DNA of 64,000 bases from Bog-473 sp963781955 (GTDB lineage: Bacteria; Actinomycetota; Acidimicrobiia; Acidimicrobiales; RAAP-2). Below the pieces are notes generated by a model that was not told the DNA's origin, made no database searches, and worked only from the letters and a program-made list of their open reading frames with translations. Below, piece after piece: positions 18,605 to 27,226 of the stretch (within the stretch, counting starts at the first letter, position 1; each line of letters opens with the position of its first letter). Location: contig CAWAHU010000001.1 of the NCBI GenBank assembly GCA_963781955.1, forward strand, positions 868,001 to 932,000. The letters are read 5' to 3'. The translations under genes and the position numbers were made by a program.

Positions 18605-19321
18605 TCAGCCGGGAGCAGGCCCCGGGGCTGCCTCGGCCGGAGCCGAGACGTCGGCCAGGCGGGGGAACCCGCGCAGGCGCCCGAAACGCCCGAGCTTGCC
18701 GGCGTCGACCCCGTGGTCGGCCGCGTTGAGCAGGCGCAGGTCGCCCCGGCTGTTGCCGTAGGCCCACAGCACCGGGTGGACACCGCCGTTGGCCTGCAGC
18801 AGGCCCTGCGAGCGCAGGTAGACGACCAGGCGGGCGTACTTCTCCGCGCCACGGCAGTTCTTCCCCTCGTAGCCGCCGGTGAGCAGCCCGCCGCCGCCCA
18901 CGGCGAGGCGGGTGGCCACCACTCCGTCGGCGCCGACCTCGGCCCCGGCCGGGCCCACGTAGGACTCCGGCGAAGCGGAGACAAGCACGATGTGGTGGCC
19001 CTGGCGCCGGTGCCACTCCAGGCGGCGTAGGGCGTCCTCGCGCACGTGGCGTTCCACGTGCCGACGGGCGAAGGCGGCCGAGCGCCGCTCGACCTCGGCT
19101 GCGGGGAGCCCGGCCAGGAGGCGGATGAACACCTTCTCCTTGACCTCGTCCGCCGCCACGCCGCCGGCGACGGCCGCCCGCAGCAGAGCGGGGGAGAGCC
19201 GCACCACCGTGCGCAGCACCGGCCACAGCCCGCGCAGCCCGATCAGCCAAGGGAACACGCTCCCCGAGTCCGTCAACGTGCCGTCGAAGTCGAAGGCGGC
19301 CACCGTCGGGCGGTCCGGCAC
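18605..19321 (-). CDS. HAD-superfamily phosphatase, SerB/HAD-IB-like
   Basis: 238 residues from a GTG at 19321, 22 bases after the stop of the crotonase gene. Motif I is AAFDFDGTLTDSG (nucleophile Asp11, acid/base Asp13), motif II IVLVSASPES and motif III YGNSRGDLRLL. An alpha-helical cap lies between motifs I and II, as in HAD-IB phosphoserine phosphatase-like enzymes, many of which act on other monophosphates. The substrate cannot be told. It shares a short operon with the enoyl-CoA hydratase-like gene. Confidence 0.85.
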   Translation of the reverse strand: MPDRPTVAAFDFDGTLTDSGSVFPWLIGLRGLWPVLRTVVRLSPALLRAAVAGGVAADEVKEKVFIRLLAGLPAAEVERRSAAFARRHVERHVREDALRRLEWHRRQGHHIVLVSASPESYVGPAGAEVGADGVVATRLAVGGGGLLTGGYEGKNCRGAEKYARLVVYLRSQGLLQANGGVHPVLWAYGNSRGDLRLLNAADHGVDAGKLGRFGRLRGFPRLADVSAPAEAAPGPAPG

Positions 19322-19343
19322 GGGCGGGCCCCCCGGCGGCCGG

Positions 19344-20153
19344 TCAGGCGAGCGCAGTGCCACCGCGACCTGCACCTGTGGCGAACCGGGCCGCGCCTTC
19401 GAGGGTCTCGCCGCTGCGAACCACGTCGCGCCCACGGCGTGCCTCGTTCACGGCGGCGTCCTCCTCCGCCATCCCCCACTGCTCGAGCGCGCTGAGGCGG
19501 TCCGAACGCAGGCACACCTGGGGGAGCGCGGCCAGCTGGTGGGCCAGCTCGAGCGCGGCCGCCTGGGCCTGGCCCGGTGCCACCACCCGGTTGACGAGCC
19601 CCATGGCGAGGGCTTCCGGTGCCGCCACCTCACGGCCGGTCAGGATCAGGTCCATGGCCCGGCCGTGCCCCACGATGCGGGGCAGGCGCACGGTGCCCAG
19701 GTCGCACAGCGGCACGCCGAAGCGACGGCAGAAGACGCCGAAGACGGCGTCCTCGGCGGCCACCCGCATGTCGCACCACAGCGCCAGCTCGAGACCGCCC
19801 GCCACCGCGTAGCCCTCGACGGCGGCGATGACCGGCTTCGACAGGGTGAGCCGCGTCGGGCCCATCGGTCCCGGTCCGTGATCAGGGATGGGCCGGCGGT
19901 CACCCTCGATCACTGCCTTGAGGTCGGCGCCGGCGCAGAACGTGCCGGCCGCCCCGGTGAGGACGGCGACCGAGGAGCCGTCGTCGTGGTCGAAGGCCAG
20001 GAAGGCCTCGCGCAGGGCGTCGGCGCACGCGCCGTCGACCGCGTTGCGCCGCTCGGGCCGCTCGATGGTGACCAAGGTCACGGGGCCCGAGTGCTCCACG
20101 ACCAGGCCGTTGGCCCGCTGTGGTGGTGCGTCGGCTGGCGGGTCGGGAGGCAT
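19344..20153 (-). CDS. Crotonase-family protein (enoyl-CoA hydratase/isomerase-like)
   Basis: 269 residues from an ATG at 20153. The CoA and oxyanion elements are clear: ERPERRNAVDG, GTFCAGADLKAV and AAVEGYAVAGGLELALWCDM. The two positions that hold the catalytic Glu residues in classical enoyl-CoA hydratase read GVFCRRFGVPLCDLGT, so neither Glu is in its usual place. Hydratase activity is therefore doubtful, and isomerase, dehalogenase or other crotonase chemistry is possible. The frame is open to 20648, but that extension runs into the divergent peroxiredoxin gene. It lies upstream of the HAD phosphatase in one operon. Confidence 0.85.
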   Translation of the reverse strand: MPPDPPADAPPQRANGLVVEHSGPVTLVTIERPERRNAVDGACADALREAFLAFDHDDGSSVAVLTGAAGTFCAGADLKAVIEGDRRPIPDHGPGPMGPTRLTLSKPVIAAVEGYAVAGGLELALWCDMRVAAEDAVFGVFCRRFGVPLCDLGTVRLPRIVGHGRAMDLILTGREVAAPEALAMGLVNRVVAPGQAQAAALELAHQLAALPQVCLRSDRLSALEQWGMAEEDAAVNEARRGRDVVRSGETLEGAARFATGAGRGGTALA

Positions 20154-20340
20154 GCGGGCATTCTCCCACGGGCGTCCCCGGGTCCCGCACATCGGTCCCG
20201 GGCCGAGCCCCAGGTGAACGTGGCATTTCCGAGGACGACCAGCGGGTCCGAGAAATATGACCAATCGTGTCGACAATTGCCCCTCAAGCCGGTAAGGTCT
20301 CAGCCCGCATACAGAGCATCGCGACTTCAGGAGGCACCAC

Positions 20341-20976
20341 ATGGCAGTTCGACTCGGGGACACCGCCCCCGACTTCACCGCCGACACCACGGAGGGCACG
20401 ATCAACTTCCACGAGTGGCTCGGCGACAGCTGGGGGATCCTGTTCTCCCACCCCAAGGACTTCACCCCGGTCTGCACGACCGAGCTCGGAGCGTTCTCCA
20501 AGCGGAAGGCGGAGTTCGACCAGCGCAATGCCAAGCTGATCGGGCTCTCGGTCGACTCCGTCGAGTCGCACAAGGGCTGGGCCGGCGACATCGAGGAGAC
20601 GCAGGGCGCCGCCCTCGCCTTCCCGCTGATCGGCGACGAGGACCGCAAGGTGGCGGACCTCTACGACATGATCCACCCCAACGCGGACAACACGCTGACG
20701 GTGCGCTCGGTGTTCATCATCGCCCCGGACAAGAAGGTCAAGCTGACGCTGACGTACCCGGCCTCGACCGGCCGCAACGTCGACGAGATCCTCCGCGTCC
20801 TCGACTCGCTCCAGCTGACGGCCGACTACCAGGTGGCGACGCCGGTCGACTGGACCGAGGGCGAGGACGTGATCATCGTCCCCGCGCTGAGCGACGAGGA
20901 CGCGAAGCCGCGCTTCCCCAAGGGGTGGAAGACCATCAAGCCCTACCTGCGGGTGACGCCCCAGCCCAACCGCTGA
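20341..20976 (+). CDS. 1-Cys peroxiredoxin (Prx6 type)
   Basis: 211 residues, full length. The peroxidatic Cys45 lies in FSHPKDFTPVCTTELG, the Prx6-type signature, with the conserved Arg near residue 130 (TLTVRSVFII). The long C-terminal arm (VDWTEGEDVIIVPALSDEDA) is typical of 1-Cys enzymes. It reduces hydrogen and organic peroxides in the cytoplasm. The ATG has a strong CAGGAGG site 7 bases upstream. It is transcribed alone, with about 190 bases of upstream DNA for its promoter and a strong hairpin behind it. Confidence 0.95.
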   Translation: MAVRLGDTAPDFTADTTEGTINFHEWLGDSWGILFSHPKDFTPVCTTELGAFSKRKAEFDQRNAKLIGLSVDSVESHKGWAGDIEETQGAALAFPLIGDEDRKVADLYDMIHPNADNTLTVRSVFIIAPDKKVKLTLTYPASTGRNVDEILRVLDSLQLTADYQVATPVDWTEGEDVIIVPALSDEDAKPRFPKGWKTIKPYLRVTPQPNR

Positions 20977-21011
20977 GGAACCGCGGCCCGGTGTACCGGG
21001 CGTGACGTGTG

Positions 21012-21038
21012 ACGTGCCGGCCCTCGGGGCCGGCACGT
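21012..21038 (+). terminator. Strong hairpin after peroxiredoxin gene
   Basis: A perfect 12-bp stem (ACGTGCCGGCCC with its complement) and a 3-base loop, 36 bases after the peroxiredoxin stop. No T-run follows, as is common for hairpin terminators in high-GC actinobacteria. Confidence 0.7.
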
Positions 21039-21106
21039 TCGCGTCGTGGTGCCGAGTGCGGGCGCCGACCGCGCGCGCGGTCGCAGGCCTCGGCGATGAT
21101 GGAGAC

Positions 21107-21700
21107 ATGCCCGAACCCGATGTCTTCGAGATGGCCGACCGGGCCCTGGCCCGCGTCGTGGCGCAGATCACCCCCGAGCAGTGGGAGATCGTTCTCCCCC
21201 CGACCTTCGCCACCCGCAGCCGGCCCGAGCGTCCGACGGTGCGCGAACTGGTGGGCTACCACGCCTACGACGATGCGTGGGTCCCCGACATGCTGGCCGG
21301 CCTCACCATGGACGAGGCGGGGCGGGACAAGTTCGACGGGGACCTCCTCGGCGACGACCCGGCAGCCGGCTTCGAGGCGATCGTCGAGCGCGCGTGTGCG
21401 GCGGCGCAGGCGGTCACCGACCTCGACGCCGTGGCCCACCTCTCATTCGGGGACTATTCCGTGCGCGAGTACTTCTGGCAGGTCAACCAGTTCCGGGCGC
21501 TACGCGCCCACGACATCGCACAGGTCGTCGGGGTGGACGCCGCGCTCTCCGACGAGCTCGTGCAGGGGATCTGGGATGAGGTGAGCCCCCACGCCGAGGT
21601 ATGGCGGGCCATCGGGGTCTTCCCACCTGCCGTCCCGGTGCCCGACGACGCTCCGCTGCTCGATCGTCTCCTCGGTCTGACGGGCCGTCCGCCTCGCTGA
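21107..21700 (+). CDS. DinB-fold/TIGR03086-like protein
   Basis: 197 residues from an ATG at 21107. It is helix-rich, with RPTVRELVGYHAYDDAWVPDMLAG matching the helix-loop of the actinobacterial TIGR03086 family and the mycothiol-dependent isomerase/DinB superfamily, and the later YFWQVNQFRALRAHDIAQVVG resembling the family's second conserved helix with its His. Members often bind a divalent metal through three His residues; only some candidate His are in place. Function unknown. It lies between two strong hairpins, so it is probably monocistronic. Confidence 0.7.
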   Translation: MPEPDVFEMADRALARVVAQITPEQWEIVLPPTFATRSRPERPTVRELVGYHAYDDAWVPDMLAGLTMDEAGRDKFDGDLLGDDPAAGFEAIVERACAAAQAVTDLDAVAHLSFGDYSVREYFWQVNQFRALRAHDIAQVVGVDAALSDELVQGIWDEVSPHAEVWRAIGVFPPAVPVPDDAPLLDRLLGLTGRPPR

Positions 21701-21708
21701 CGTCGCCG

Positions 21709-21732
21709 GGCCGGCTCCTCGAGGAGCCGGCC
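21709..21732. terminator. Perfect palindrome between convergent genes
   Basis: Two 12-bp arms (GGCCGGCTCCTC and its complement) abut without a spacer between the stop at 21700 and the convergent stop at 21740. The position and symmetry fit a bidirectional terminator. Confidence 0.7.
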
Positions 21733-21739
21733 GAGGCGT

Positions 21740-23635
21740 TCACGGGGCCGGCGGGACCAGCTCGTCGCGTAGCGCCCGCTTGAGTACCTTCCCCTGCGGG
21801 TTACGCGGAAGCGGCTCGGAGCGGAACCAGATGTGGGTCGGCACCATGAAGCCCGCCAGCCGCGCCTTGACGTGCAGCGCCAGCTCGTCGGCGGTCACCT
21901 TGGCGCCCGGTCGCAACACGACGGCTGCGCCCACCTCCTCGCCCAGGGTGGGGTGCGGGACCCCGATCACCGCGCAGTCGGCCACGTCGGGGTGCTCGAA
22001 CAGCGCGGCCTCCACCTGGACCGAGTACACGTTCTCACCGCCGCGGATGATCATGTCCTTGGCCCGGTCCACGATGTAGATGAAGTTCTCCTCGTCGAGG
22101 CGAGCCACGTCCCCCGTGTGGAGCCAGCCCCGGCTGAAGGTCTTCGCCGTCTCGTCGGGCCGCTTCCAGTACCCCCGCACTACGTTCGGCCCCTTGATCC
22201 ACAACTCACCCCGCACGTCGGGTCCCCGCGGGACGGAGTCATCGGGCTCCTCGCCGGCGAAGTCCTCGGGGACCACGGCCACGTCGCACACCGGCACGGG
22301 AGGCCCGACGCTCTCGGGCTTAGCCACGTAGTCGCCGCCCGTGTTCATCGAGGTGACCGACGACGTCTCGGTGAGCCCGTAGCCGTTGGAGGGCTGGCCC
22401 ACGGGCCAGGCCTCCCGGATACGACGCACCAGGTCCGGCGGAGCGGGCGCGCCCCCATAGGAGACGCCCCGGACCGAGGAGGTGTCGTACTTCGAGAAGT
22501 TGGGCGAGTCCAGCACTTGCATGACCATGGCCGGGACGCCGCCGAACGTCCGGATCCGCTCCCGCTCAATCAGCTCGAGTGCCCGCTCGGGGTCGAAGTG
22601 GTGCATCATGACCAGCTTCCCGCCCGAGGCCAGGTTCGAGACCATGACTGAGTGGCACCCCGTGGCGTGGAACAGAGGCACCGAGAGAAGGAACGCTGGC
22701 TGCGCTTTGCTCGCGTCCTCCTGGCCGGCTTCCTGCTCGCCGCCCTGCTCACCGCCCTGCCCGTTGGGCTGTGGCGCCGAAGCCTCGTCGCTGAGCAGCG
22801 GCGCGTCGCTGTAGCGCATGGAGCCTCTTGTGTTGATGAAGAACAGGCTCATCAGGTTGGTGCACATGTTGCGGTGCGTGCCCACCGCCCCCTTGGGCCG
22901 ACCGGTGGTGCCCGACGTGTAGAAGATGGTGACGTCGTCCTCGGGGTCGATAGCCACCTCGGGCGGGGTCGCCGCGTGGTCGACGGTGCCGAGCGCAAGC
23001 GGGAACGGCCACTCGTCGACCGGCGGAGCGCCCCCGGGGGGCCGGAAGACCTCCAGCGGGGCCTTGGGGGCGGTCCGGTGCTCGTCGGCGATGACGAGGG
23101 ACCGCAGGTCGACCAGGCCGCCCAAGAAAGGCCGGATGCGCACCGCCCGCTCGGTATCGACGAAGGCCACCTTGGACCCCGAGTCCTCGAGGCCGTAGCG
23201 CAGCTCCTCACCGCTCCACCAGGCGTTGAGGGGCACGACCACGGCGCCGACCAGTGCGGCCGCCCAGAAGGCCACGATCCACTCCGGCAGGTTGCGCATG
23301 ATGATGGCGACCCGGTCGCCCTTGGCGATGCCGAAGGTGTCCTGCAGGCGGTGGGCCAGCGACGTGGCCATGCGGTAGTGCTCGGCGAAGCTGATCCGCT
23401 CGTCCTCGTAGACGAGGAAGGTGGCGTCGCCGTGGGCCAGGCTCATGTCCATGACCTGGCGCAGCGTGGGGGGCGCGTTCTTCCAGACTCGGGTCGGGAC
23501 CCCGCGCACGTCGATCTCTTGCATCTCGAAGAGCTGGCCTGGTGCGGTCAGCGCCGCGTCGGCCTCGGCGACGGACATCGACGGGGCGTCCTTGCTCGGC
23601 GCCGACCACGCCATGTCATTCTCGGGGCTGGTCAT
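21740..23635 (-). CDS. Acyl-CoA ligase (AMP-forming, FadD-like)
   Basis: 631 residues of the ANL superfamily; activates a carboxylic acid as acyl-AMP and then acyl-CoA. The P-loop is IFYTSGTTGRPKGAVGTH, the aromatic motif GYGLTETSSVTSMN, the hinge-region motifs WLHTGDVARLDEENF and VDRAKDMIIRGGENVYS, and the C-terminal Lys is in PRNPQGKVLKRAL. An unusual Gly/Gln/Glu-rich insert (NGQGGEQGGEQEAGQED) lies near residues 305-325, after a segment that normally leads straight to the acceptor region. The ATG at 23635 overlaps the upstream oligoribonuclease stop as ATGA. Confidence 0.92.
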   Translation of the reverse strand: MTSPENDMAWSAPSKDAPSMSVAEADAALTAPGQLFEMQEIDVRGVPTRVWKNAPPTLRQVMDMSLAHGDATFLVYEDERISFAEHYRMATSLAHRLQDTFGIAKGDRVAIIMRNLPEWIVAFWAAALVGAVVVPLNAWWSGEELRYGLEDSGSKVAFVDTERAVRIRPFLGGLVDLRSLVIADEHRTAPKAPLEVFRPPGGAPPVDEWPFPLALGTVDHAATPPEVAIDPEDDVTIFYTSGTTGRPKGAVGTHRNMCTNLMSLFFINTRGSMRYSDAPLLSDEASAPQPNGQGGEQGGEQEAGQEDASKAQPAFLLSVPLFHATGCHSVMVSNLASGGKLVMMHHFDPERALELIERERIRTFGGVPAMVMQVLDSPNFSKYDTSSVRGVSYGGAPAPPDLVRRIREAWPVGQPSNGYGLTETSSVTSMNTGGDYVAKPESVGPPVPVCDVAVVPEDFAGEEPDDSVPRGPDVRGELWIKGPNVVRGYWKRPDETAKTFSRGWLHTGDVARLDEENFIYIVDRAKDMIIRGGENVYSVQVEAALFEHPDVADCAVIGVPHPTLGEEVGAAVVLRPGAKVTADELALHVKARLAGFMVPTHIWFRSEPLPRNPQGKVLKRALRDELVPPAP

Positions 23636-24201
23636 GTCGGTTCCTTCCCGTCGGCCGGCGCGTGGTCGAAGGCCACGGACCGGTAGTAGGCCAGCTCGGC
23701 GACCGATTCGCGGATGTCCTGGAGCGCCCGGTGCCCACCCTTCTTGACCGGGGCCTCCTTGAGGACCTCGGGGAGCCAGCGCCGGCACAGCTCCTTGACG
23801 GTGGACACGTCGACCGAGCGGTAGTGCAGGAATTCCTCCACCTCTGGCAGCTGGGTGGCCAAGAAGCGGCGATCCGTCCCGATGGAGTTCCCGGCCAGGG
23901 GGACGGTGTGGGGCTCGCCGATGTGCTTCTGCAAGAAGGCGAGCGTCCGGGCCCCGGCCTCGGCCAGGGTGAGCGTGGAGGCCTCGATGTCCGCGAGCAG
24001 GCCCGAGCGCGTGTGCATGGCGCGCACGACCTCGTCCATCTCGGCGAGCTGCGCGGCCGTTGCGTGCACGACCAGGTCAGGTCCTTCCTCGACGATGACC
24101 AGGTCGTCGTCGGTGATCAGGGTGGCGATCTCCACGATGGCGTGGCGCGACGGATCGAGTCCGGTCATCTCGAGGTCGATCCAGGCCAGCACGCGCCGCA
24201 T
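23632..24201 (-). CDS. orn: Oligoribonuclease
   Basis: 189 residues, normal length. It has the DEDDh exonuclease plan: Asp9 and Glu11 in AWIDLEMTGLDP, Asp in AGNSIGTDRRFL, then HRALQDIRESVAEL with the catalytic His and Asp. It degrades 2-5 nt RNAs and pGpG in the cytoplasm. The stop overlaps the start of the acyl-CoA ligase by four bases. It is divergent from the dUTPase gene with about 65 bases between them. Confidence 0.95.
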   Translation of the reverse strand: MRRVLAWIDLEMTGLDPSRHAIVEIATLITDDDLVIVEEGPDLVVHATAAQLAEMDEVVRAMHTRSGLLADIEASTLTLAEAGARTLAFLQKHIGEPHTVPLAGNSIGTDRRFLATQLPEVEEFLHYRSVDVSTVKELCRRWLPEVLKEAPVKKGGHRALQDIRESVAELAYYRSVAFDHAPADGKEPT

Positions 24202-24266
24202 GCTACCGGTCGGCCCCCCGGGGAGCCCGTGGCGGACGCTCCCTCGACGGAATGTAAGGTCCGGCG

Positions 24267-24711
24267 ATGCTGCGTGTCCCCCTGCACCAGCTCGATCCCG
24301 AGCTGCCCGTCCCCGCGTACGCGCGCCGGGGCGACGCGGGGGCCGACCTGCTCGCCCGTACCGGGGCGGTCCTGCCCCGCGCCGGCGGCCGCGCCCTGGT
24401 CCCGACCGGCGTCGCCGTGGCCATCCCGGAGGGGTACGCCGGCCTCGTGGTACCTCGGAGCGGCCTGGCGGCCCGCCACGGGATCACCTGCCTGAACGCG
24501 CCGGGACTGGTCGACGCCGGGTACCGCGGGGAGATCCGGGTCGTCCTGGTCAACCATGACCCGGACCACGACTACACGGTCAGCCGGGGCGACCGGATCG
24601 CCCAGCTGGTGCTGGTCGGGGTCGAGCAGGCGGCCTTCGACCTGGTCGACGCAGTCCGAGCTGGGCGAGTCGGAGCGGGGCTCGGGTGGATTCGGCCACA
24701 CGGGTACATGA
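24267..24711 (+). pseudogene. dut: dUTPase, interrupted by one extra base before motif V
   Basis: dUTPase motifs I-IV read in the first frame: RRGDAGADL, VPRSGLAARHG, NAPGLVDAGYRGEIRVVLVN and RGDRIAQLV. Motif V, which closes over the nucleotide, is not in that frame; it appears in the +1 frame as SELGESERGSGGFGHTGT followed by TGA at 24709. Skipping one base near 24651-24654 gives a normal 147-residue dUTPase that ends before the next gene's Shine-Dalgarno site. As printed, the frame runs on into the acyltransferase. Either the sequence has a one-base insertion error or the gene is truly damaged; since the enzyme is usually important, an error is favoured (inference). Confidence 0.85.
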
Positions 24712-24732
24712 CCGCCGCGCTCACAACGGGTA

Positions 24733-24742
24733 AGAAGGGGGG
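24733..24742 (+). promoter_or_regulatory. Ribosome binding site deciding the acyltransferase start
   Basis: AGAAGGGGGG lies 5-13 bases before the ATG at 24747. A dedicated site here shows that the acyltransferase is translated as its own protein and not as a fusion with the dUTPase frame. Confidence 0.75.
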
Positions 24743-24746
24743 CGTG

Positions 24747-26186
24747 ATGCGACCGCTGGCCGGGATGGACGCCGCCTTCCTTTCGCTCGAGACCCCCACG
24801 ACGCCCCTCCACGTCGGGGTGGCCATCGTGATGGACCCGCCGGAGGGCACGCGCTCGCTGTTCTCCCCGTCCACCCGTTACGCCCAGATCCGCCGGGTGA
24901 TCGAGCAGCGTGTCCACCTGGTCCCCCAGATGCGCCAGCGGGCCATGCGGGTCCCCTTCGGGCTTCACCACCCGGTCTGGGCGGACGATCCCGACTTCGA
25001 GCTCGACGACCACCTCAGCCGGGCCAGCCTGCCCTCGCCCGGGGGCCGGGCCGAGCTCGACGCCTTCGTGGCCTCGGTGATGAGCCGGCGGCTCGACCCG
25101 GACCGGCCGCTGTGGGAGATGCACATCGTCGAGGGGCTCGAGGGTGGGCGCACGGCGCTGGTGGCCAAGGTCCACCACGCCATCCTCGACGGGGTCAGCG
25201 GGGCGTCGGTGTTGGCGGCGTTCCTCGACCTGACGCCGCGGTCGCGCCTCGTCCAGCTGCCAGGAGGCTGGAGCCCGCCACCCCTCCCGTCCAACGCGCA
25301 GATGCTGCGGCACGCGGCGTCGTCGCTGGCCAAGCAGCCCGGTGAGGCGTTGAACACGATCCAGGCCGGCGTCGGGGCGGTGGCCGACCTCGGCCTGCAC
25401 AACCGGGAGCTGACCGGGCGCGGTGAGCAGCCGCCGCCTGGCTTCTTCGCGGCGCCGCGGACGTCCTTCAACGGCACCGTGTCCAACCGGAAGCGCTATG
25501 CCGGCCTGTCCGTGCCGCTCGAGGACGTGAAGCTGGTCGGCCGCCAGTTCGGGGCCACGGTCAACGACGTGCTGCTGGCCTGCGTCTCGGGGGGCCTGCG
25601 GCGCCTGATGGAGATCCGGCGGGAGCACCACGAGCAGCCGCTCGTGGCCATGGTGCCGGTCTCGACGCGCCAGGAGGACGAGGCGGCGCAACTGGGAAAC
25701 CAGATCTCAGGGATGCTGGTGTCGCTGGCCACCGACGTCGAGGACCCGCTGGCACGGCTCGATCGGATCTCGGCGTCGGCCCGGCTGGCCAAGGAGCAGG
25801 AGAAACTGCATCGCGGCCGGCTCCTCGGCGACCTGGCCCAGATGGCCTTGCCCGCGCTCACGTCGCGTGTGGCGCGCGCCGTCGCCGGGACGCGCCTGTT
25901 CGACAAGATGCGCCCGCCCTTCAACGTGACGGTCTCGAGCGTGCGGGTGCCCGACGTGCCGCTCTTCTGCGCCGGGAGCCGGGTGACCGAGACCTACCCG
26001 GTCGGGCCGATGGCCGAGGGCGTGGGGCTGAACGTGACCGTCTTCTCCTACCTCGACCGCGTGTACTTCGGCCTGCTCGCCTGCCGGAGGCTGGTGCCCG
26101 AGCTCGAAGAGCTGGCGGTGCACGTCGACGACGCCCTCGGCGAGTTGGTCGCCTGTGCCCTCGACGCCCGGGGACGGACGGCCTGA
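24747..26186 (+). CDS. Wax ester synthase/diacylglycerol acyltransferase (WS/DGAT)
   Basis: 479 residues, standard length. The catalytic HHxxxDG is KVHHAILDGVSG (residues 142-153). The N-terminal MRPLAGMDAAFLSLETPTTP and the C-terminal PFNVTVSSVRVPDVPLFCAG and MAEGVGLNVTVFSY are family landmarks. It esterifies acyl-CoA to fatty alcohols or diacylglycerol for storage lipid at the inner membrane surface. The frame continues upstream into the dUTPase, but the ATG at 24747 has its own ribosome site and matches the family N-terminus exactly. The acyl-CoA ligase at 21740 could supply substrate. Confidence 0.95.
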   Translation: MRPLAGMDAAFLSLETPTTPLHVGVAIVMDPPEGTRSLFSPSTRYAQIRRVIEQRVHLVPQMRQRAMRVPFGLHHPVWADDPDFELDDHLSRASLPSPGGRAELDAFVASVMSRRLDPDRPLWEMHIVEGLEGGRTALVAKVHHAILDGVSGASVLAAFLDLTPRSRLVQLPGGWSPPPLPSNAQMLRHAASSLAKQPGEALNTIQAGVGAVADLGLHNRELTGRGEQPPPGFFAAPRTSFNGTVSNRKRYAGLSVPLEDVKLVGRQFGATVNDVLLACVSGGLRRLMEIRREHHEQPLVAMVPVSTRQEDEAAQLGNQISGMLVSLATDVEDPLARLDRISASARLAKEQEKLHRGRLLGDLAQMALPALTSRVARAVAGTRLFDKMRPPFNVTVSSVRVPDVPLFCAGSRVTETYPVGPMAEGVGLNVTVFSYLDRVYFGLLACRRLVPELEELAVHVDDALGELVACALDARGRTA

Positions 26187-26254
26187 GCGCAGGAGTCCCC
26201 GGGCGGTTCCTGACGGAGAGCGGTGACGGACGACGGTGACGGCCCCGAGGGGGT

Positions 26255-27226
26255 TCAGTTCGCCGCCAGCTCCCGGTAGTGACGTCGCCAGATGAGCCGG
26301 TAGACGTGGGTCCAGCGGGGGATGGAGCGCAGGATCGGGATGAAGGGGAGGAAGATCAGCCCGACCGAGAGCACCATCATGATGACCCAGACCTCGAGGT
26401 CGGCTTGGTCGGACTGGTTCATCGGGTACACCTGGTACCACATGGTGTACAGCCACAGCCACGCCTGCCCGGGGTAGTTGCCCGTCTCGTTCATCATGCC
26501 CCACTGGTCGCCCGAGAGGTGCTGGGCGTCGGCCTTGTTGGCCAAGTAGGTGCCGTCGGCGAGGAAGAGCAGGGGCTTGGTGTAGTTGGTGTTGTAGAAG
26601 CCGCCCTCGCTCAGCAGGGTGCCGTCGAGGCCCCCGGTCTGCGCCATGTCGGTCAGCGAGCCGATGATCACGCCGACGGGTCCGTAGGGCCCGGCGGGCA
26701 CGCGCAGCCGGCCGTTGACCTCGGTGGCGTTGGCCACCGCCTTCTCGTAGGCGGTGTTCCACGCGTTCTGCTGTGCCGCCGGCGCGTGCTCGTAGAGGTT
26801 GAGCGCGGCCTGCGTCAGCGGCTGGTGGGGCAGCGTGCGCAGCGGTCCGATGACGAAGTCCTGCGCGGTGTCGACGGGCTGGTGGACGCCGAACCACTGC
26901 TGGGGCTCGAAGAAGCCCATGTGCTGGGAGACGTCGGCGGTGTTGTTGTACGGCGGGCCGTACGTCGCCGTCCCGCTCGTGCCGTCGAGCTCGGTGATGG
27001 CGGTCTGGGCGAAGTCGGCCGGGCTGACGACGGACCACCGCTTGAGCGTGATCGCGGGCTCGTCGGGCGAGGAGAACACGACGGCCAGGACCACGATGAG
27101 GATGCCGACCACCAGGAGGGCGACGAAGCCCTCCTTGACGATGTCGTAGGGGACGTACTTGCCCTTCCAGTCGTGGACGTCGCGGTCGGGGTTGAAGCGC
27201 CGCTTCTTGGCACGCTCAGCGCTCAT
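26255..27226 (-). CDS. Cytochrome b-complex membrane protein with large external domain
   Basis: 323 residues; the ATG at 27226 overlaps the cytochrome b stop as ATGA. A charged N-terminus (MSAERAKKRRFNPDRDVHDW) is followed by one membrane helix near residues 36-57, then SSPDEPAITLKRWSVVSPAD, about 210 mostly soluble residues, a second helix (LEVWVIMMVLSVGLIFLPF) and a basic tail. The position suggests the partner that replaces the C-terminal half of cytochrome b (subunit IV in b6f complexes), but the long soluble domain is not typical of that subunit and no heme ligand pair is evident. I do not assign a precise function. Confidence 0.7.
   Translation of the reverse strand: MSAERAKKRRFNPDRDVHDWKGKYVPYDIVKEGFVALLVVGILIVVLAVVFSSPDEPAITLKRWSVVSPADFAQTAITELDGTSGTATYGPPYNNTADVSQHMGFFEPQQWFGVHQPVDTAQDFVIGPLRTLPHQPLTQAALNLYEHAPAAQQNAWNTAYEKAVANATEVNGRLRVPAGPYGPVGVIIGSLTDMAQTGGLDGTLLSEGGFYNTNYTKPLLFLADGTYLANKADAQHLSGDQWGMMNETGNYPGQAWLWLYTMWYQVYPMNQSDQADLEVWVIMMVLSVGLIFLPFIPILRSIPRWTHVYRLIWRRHYRELAAN

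Noticed and set aside
24267..26186. A 639-residue dUTPase-WS/DGAT bifunctional enzyme
   Set aside because: Motif V of the dUTPase and a stop codon lie in the +1 frame, and the acyltransferase has its own ribosome site and conventional N-terminus; the fusion is a frameshift artefact.
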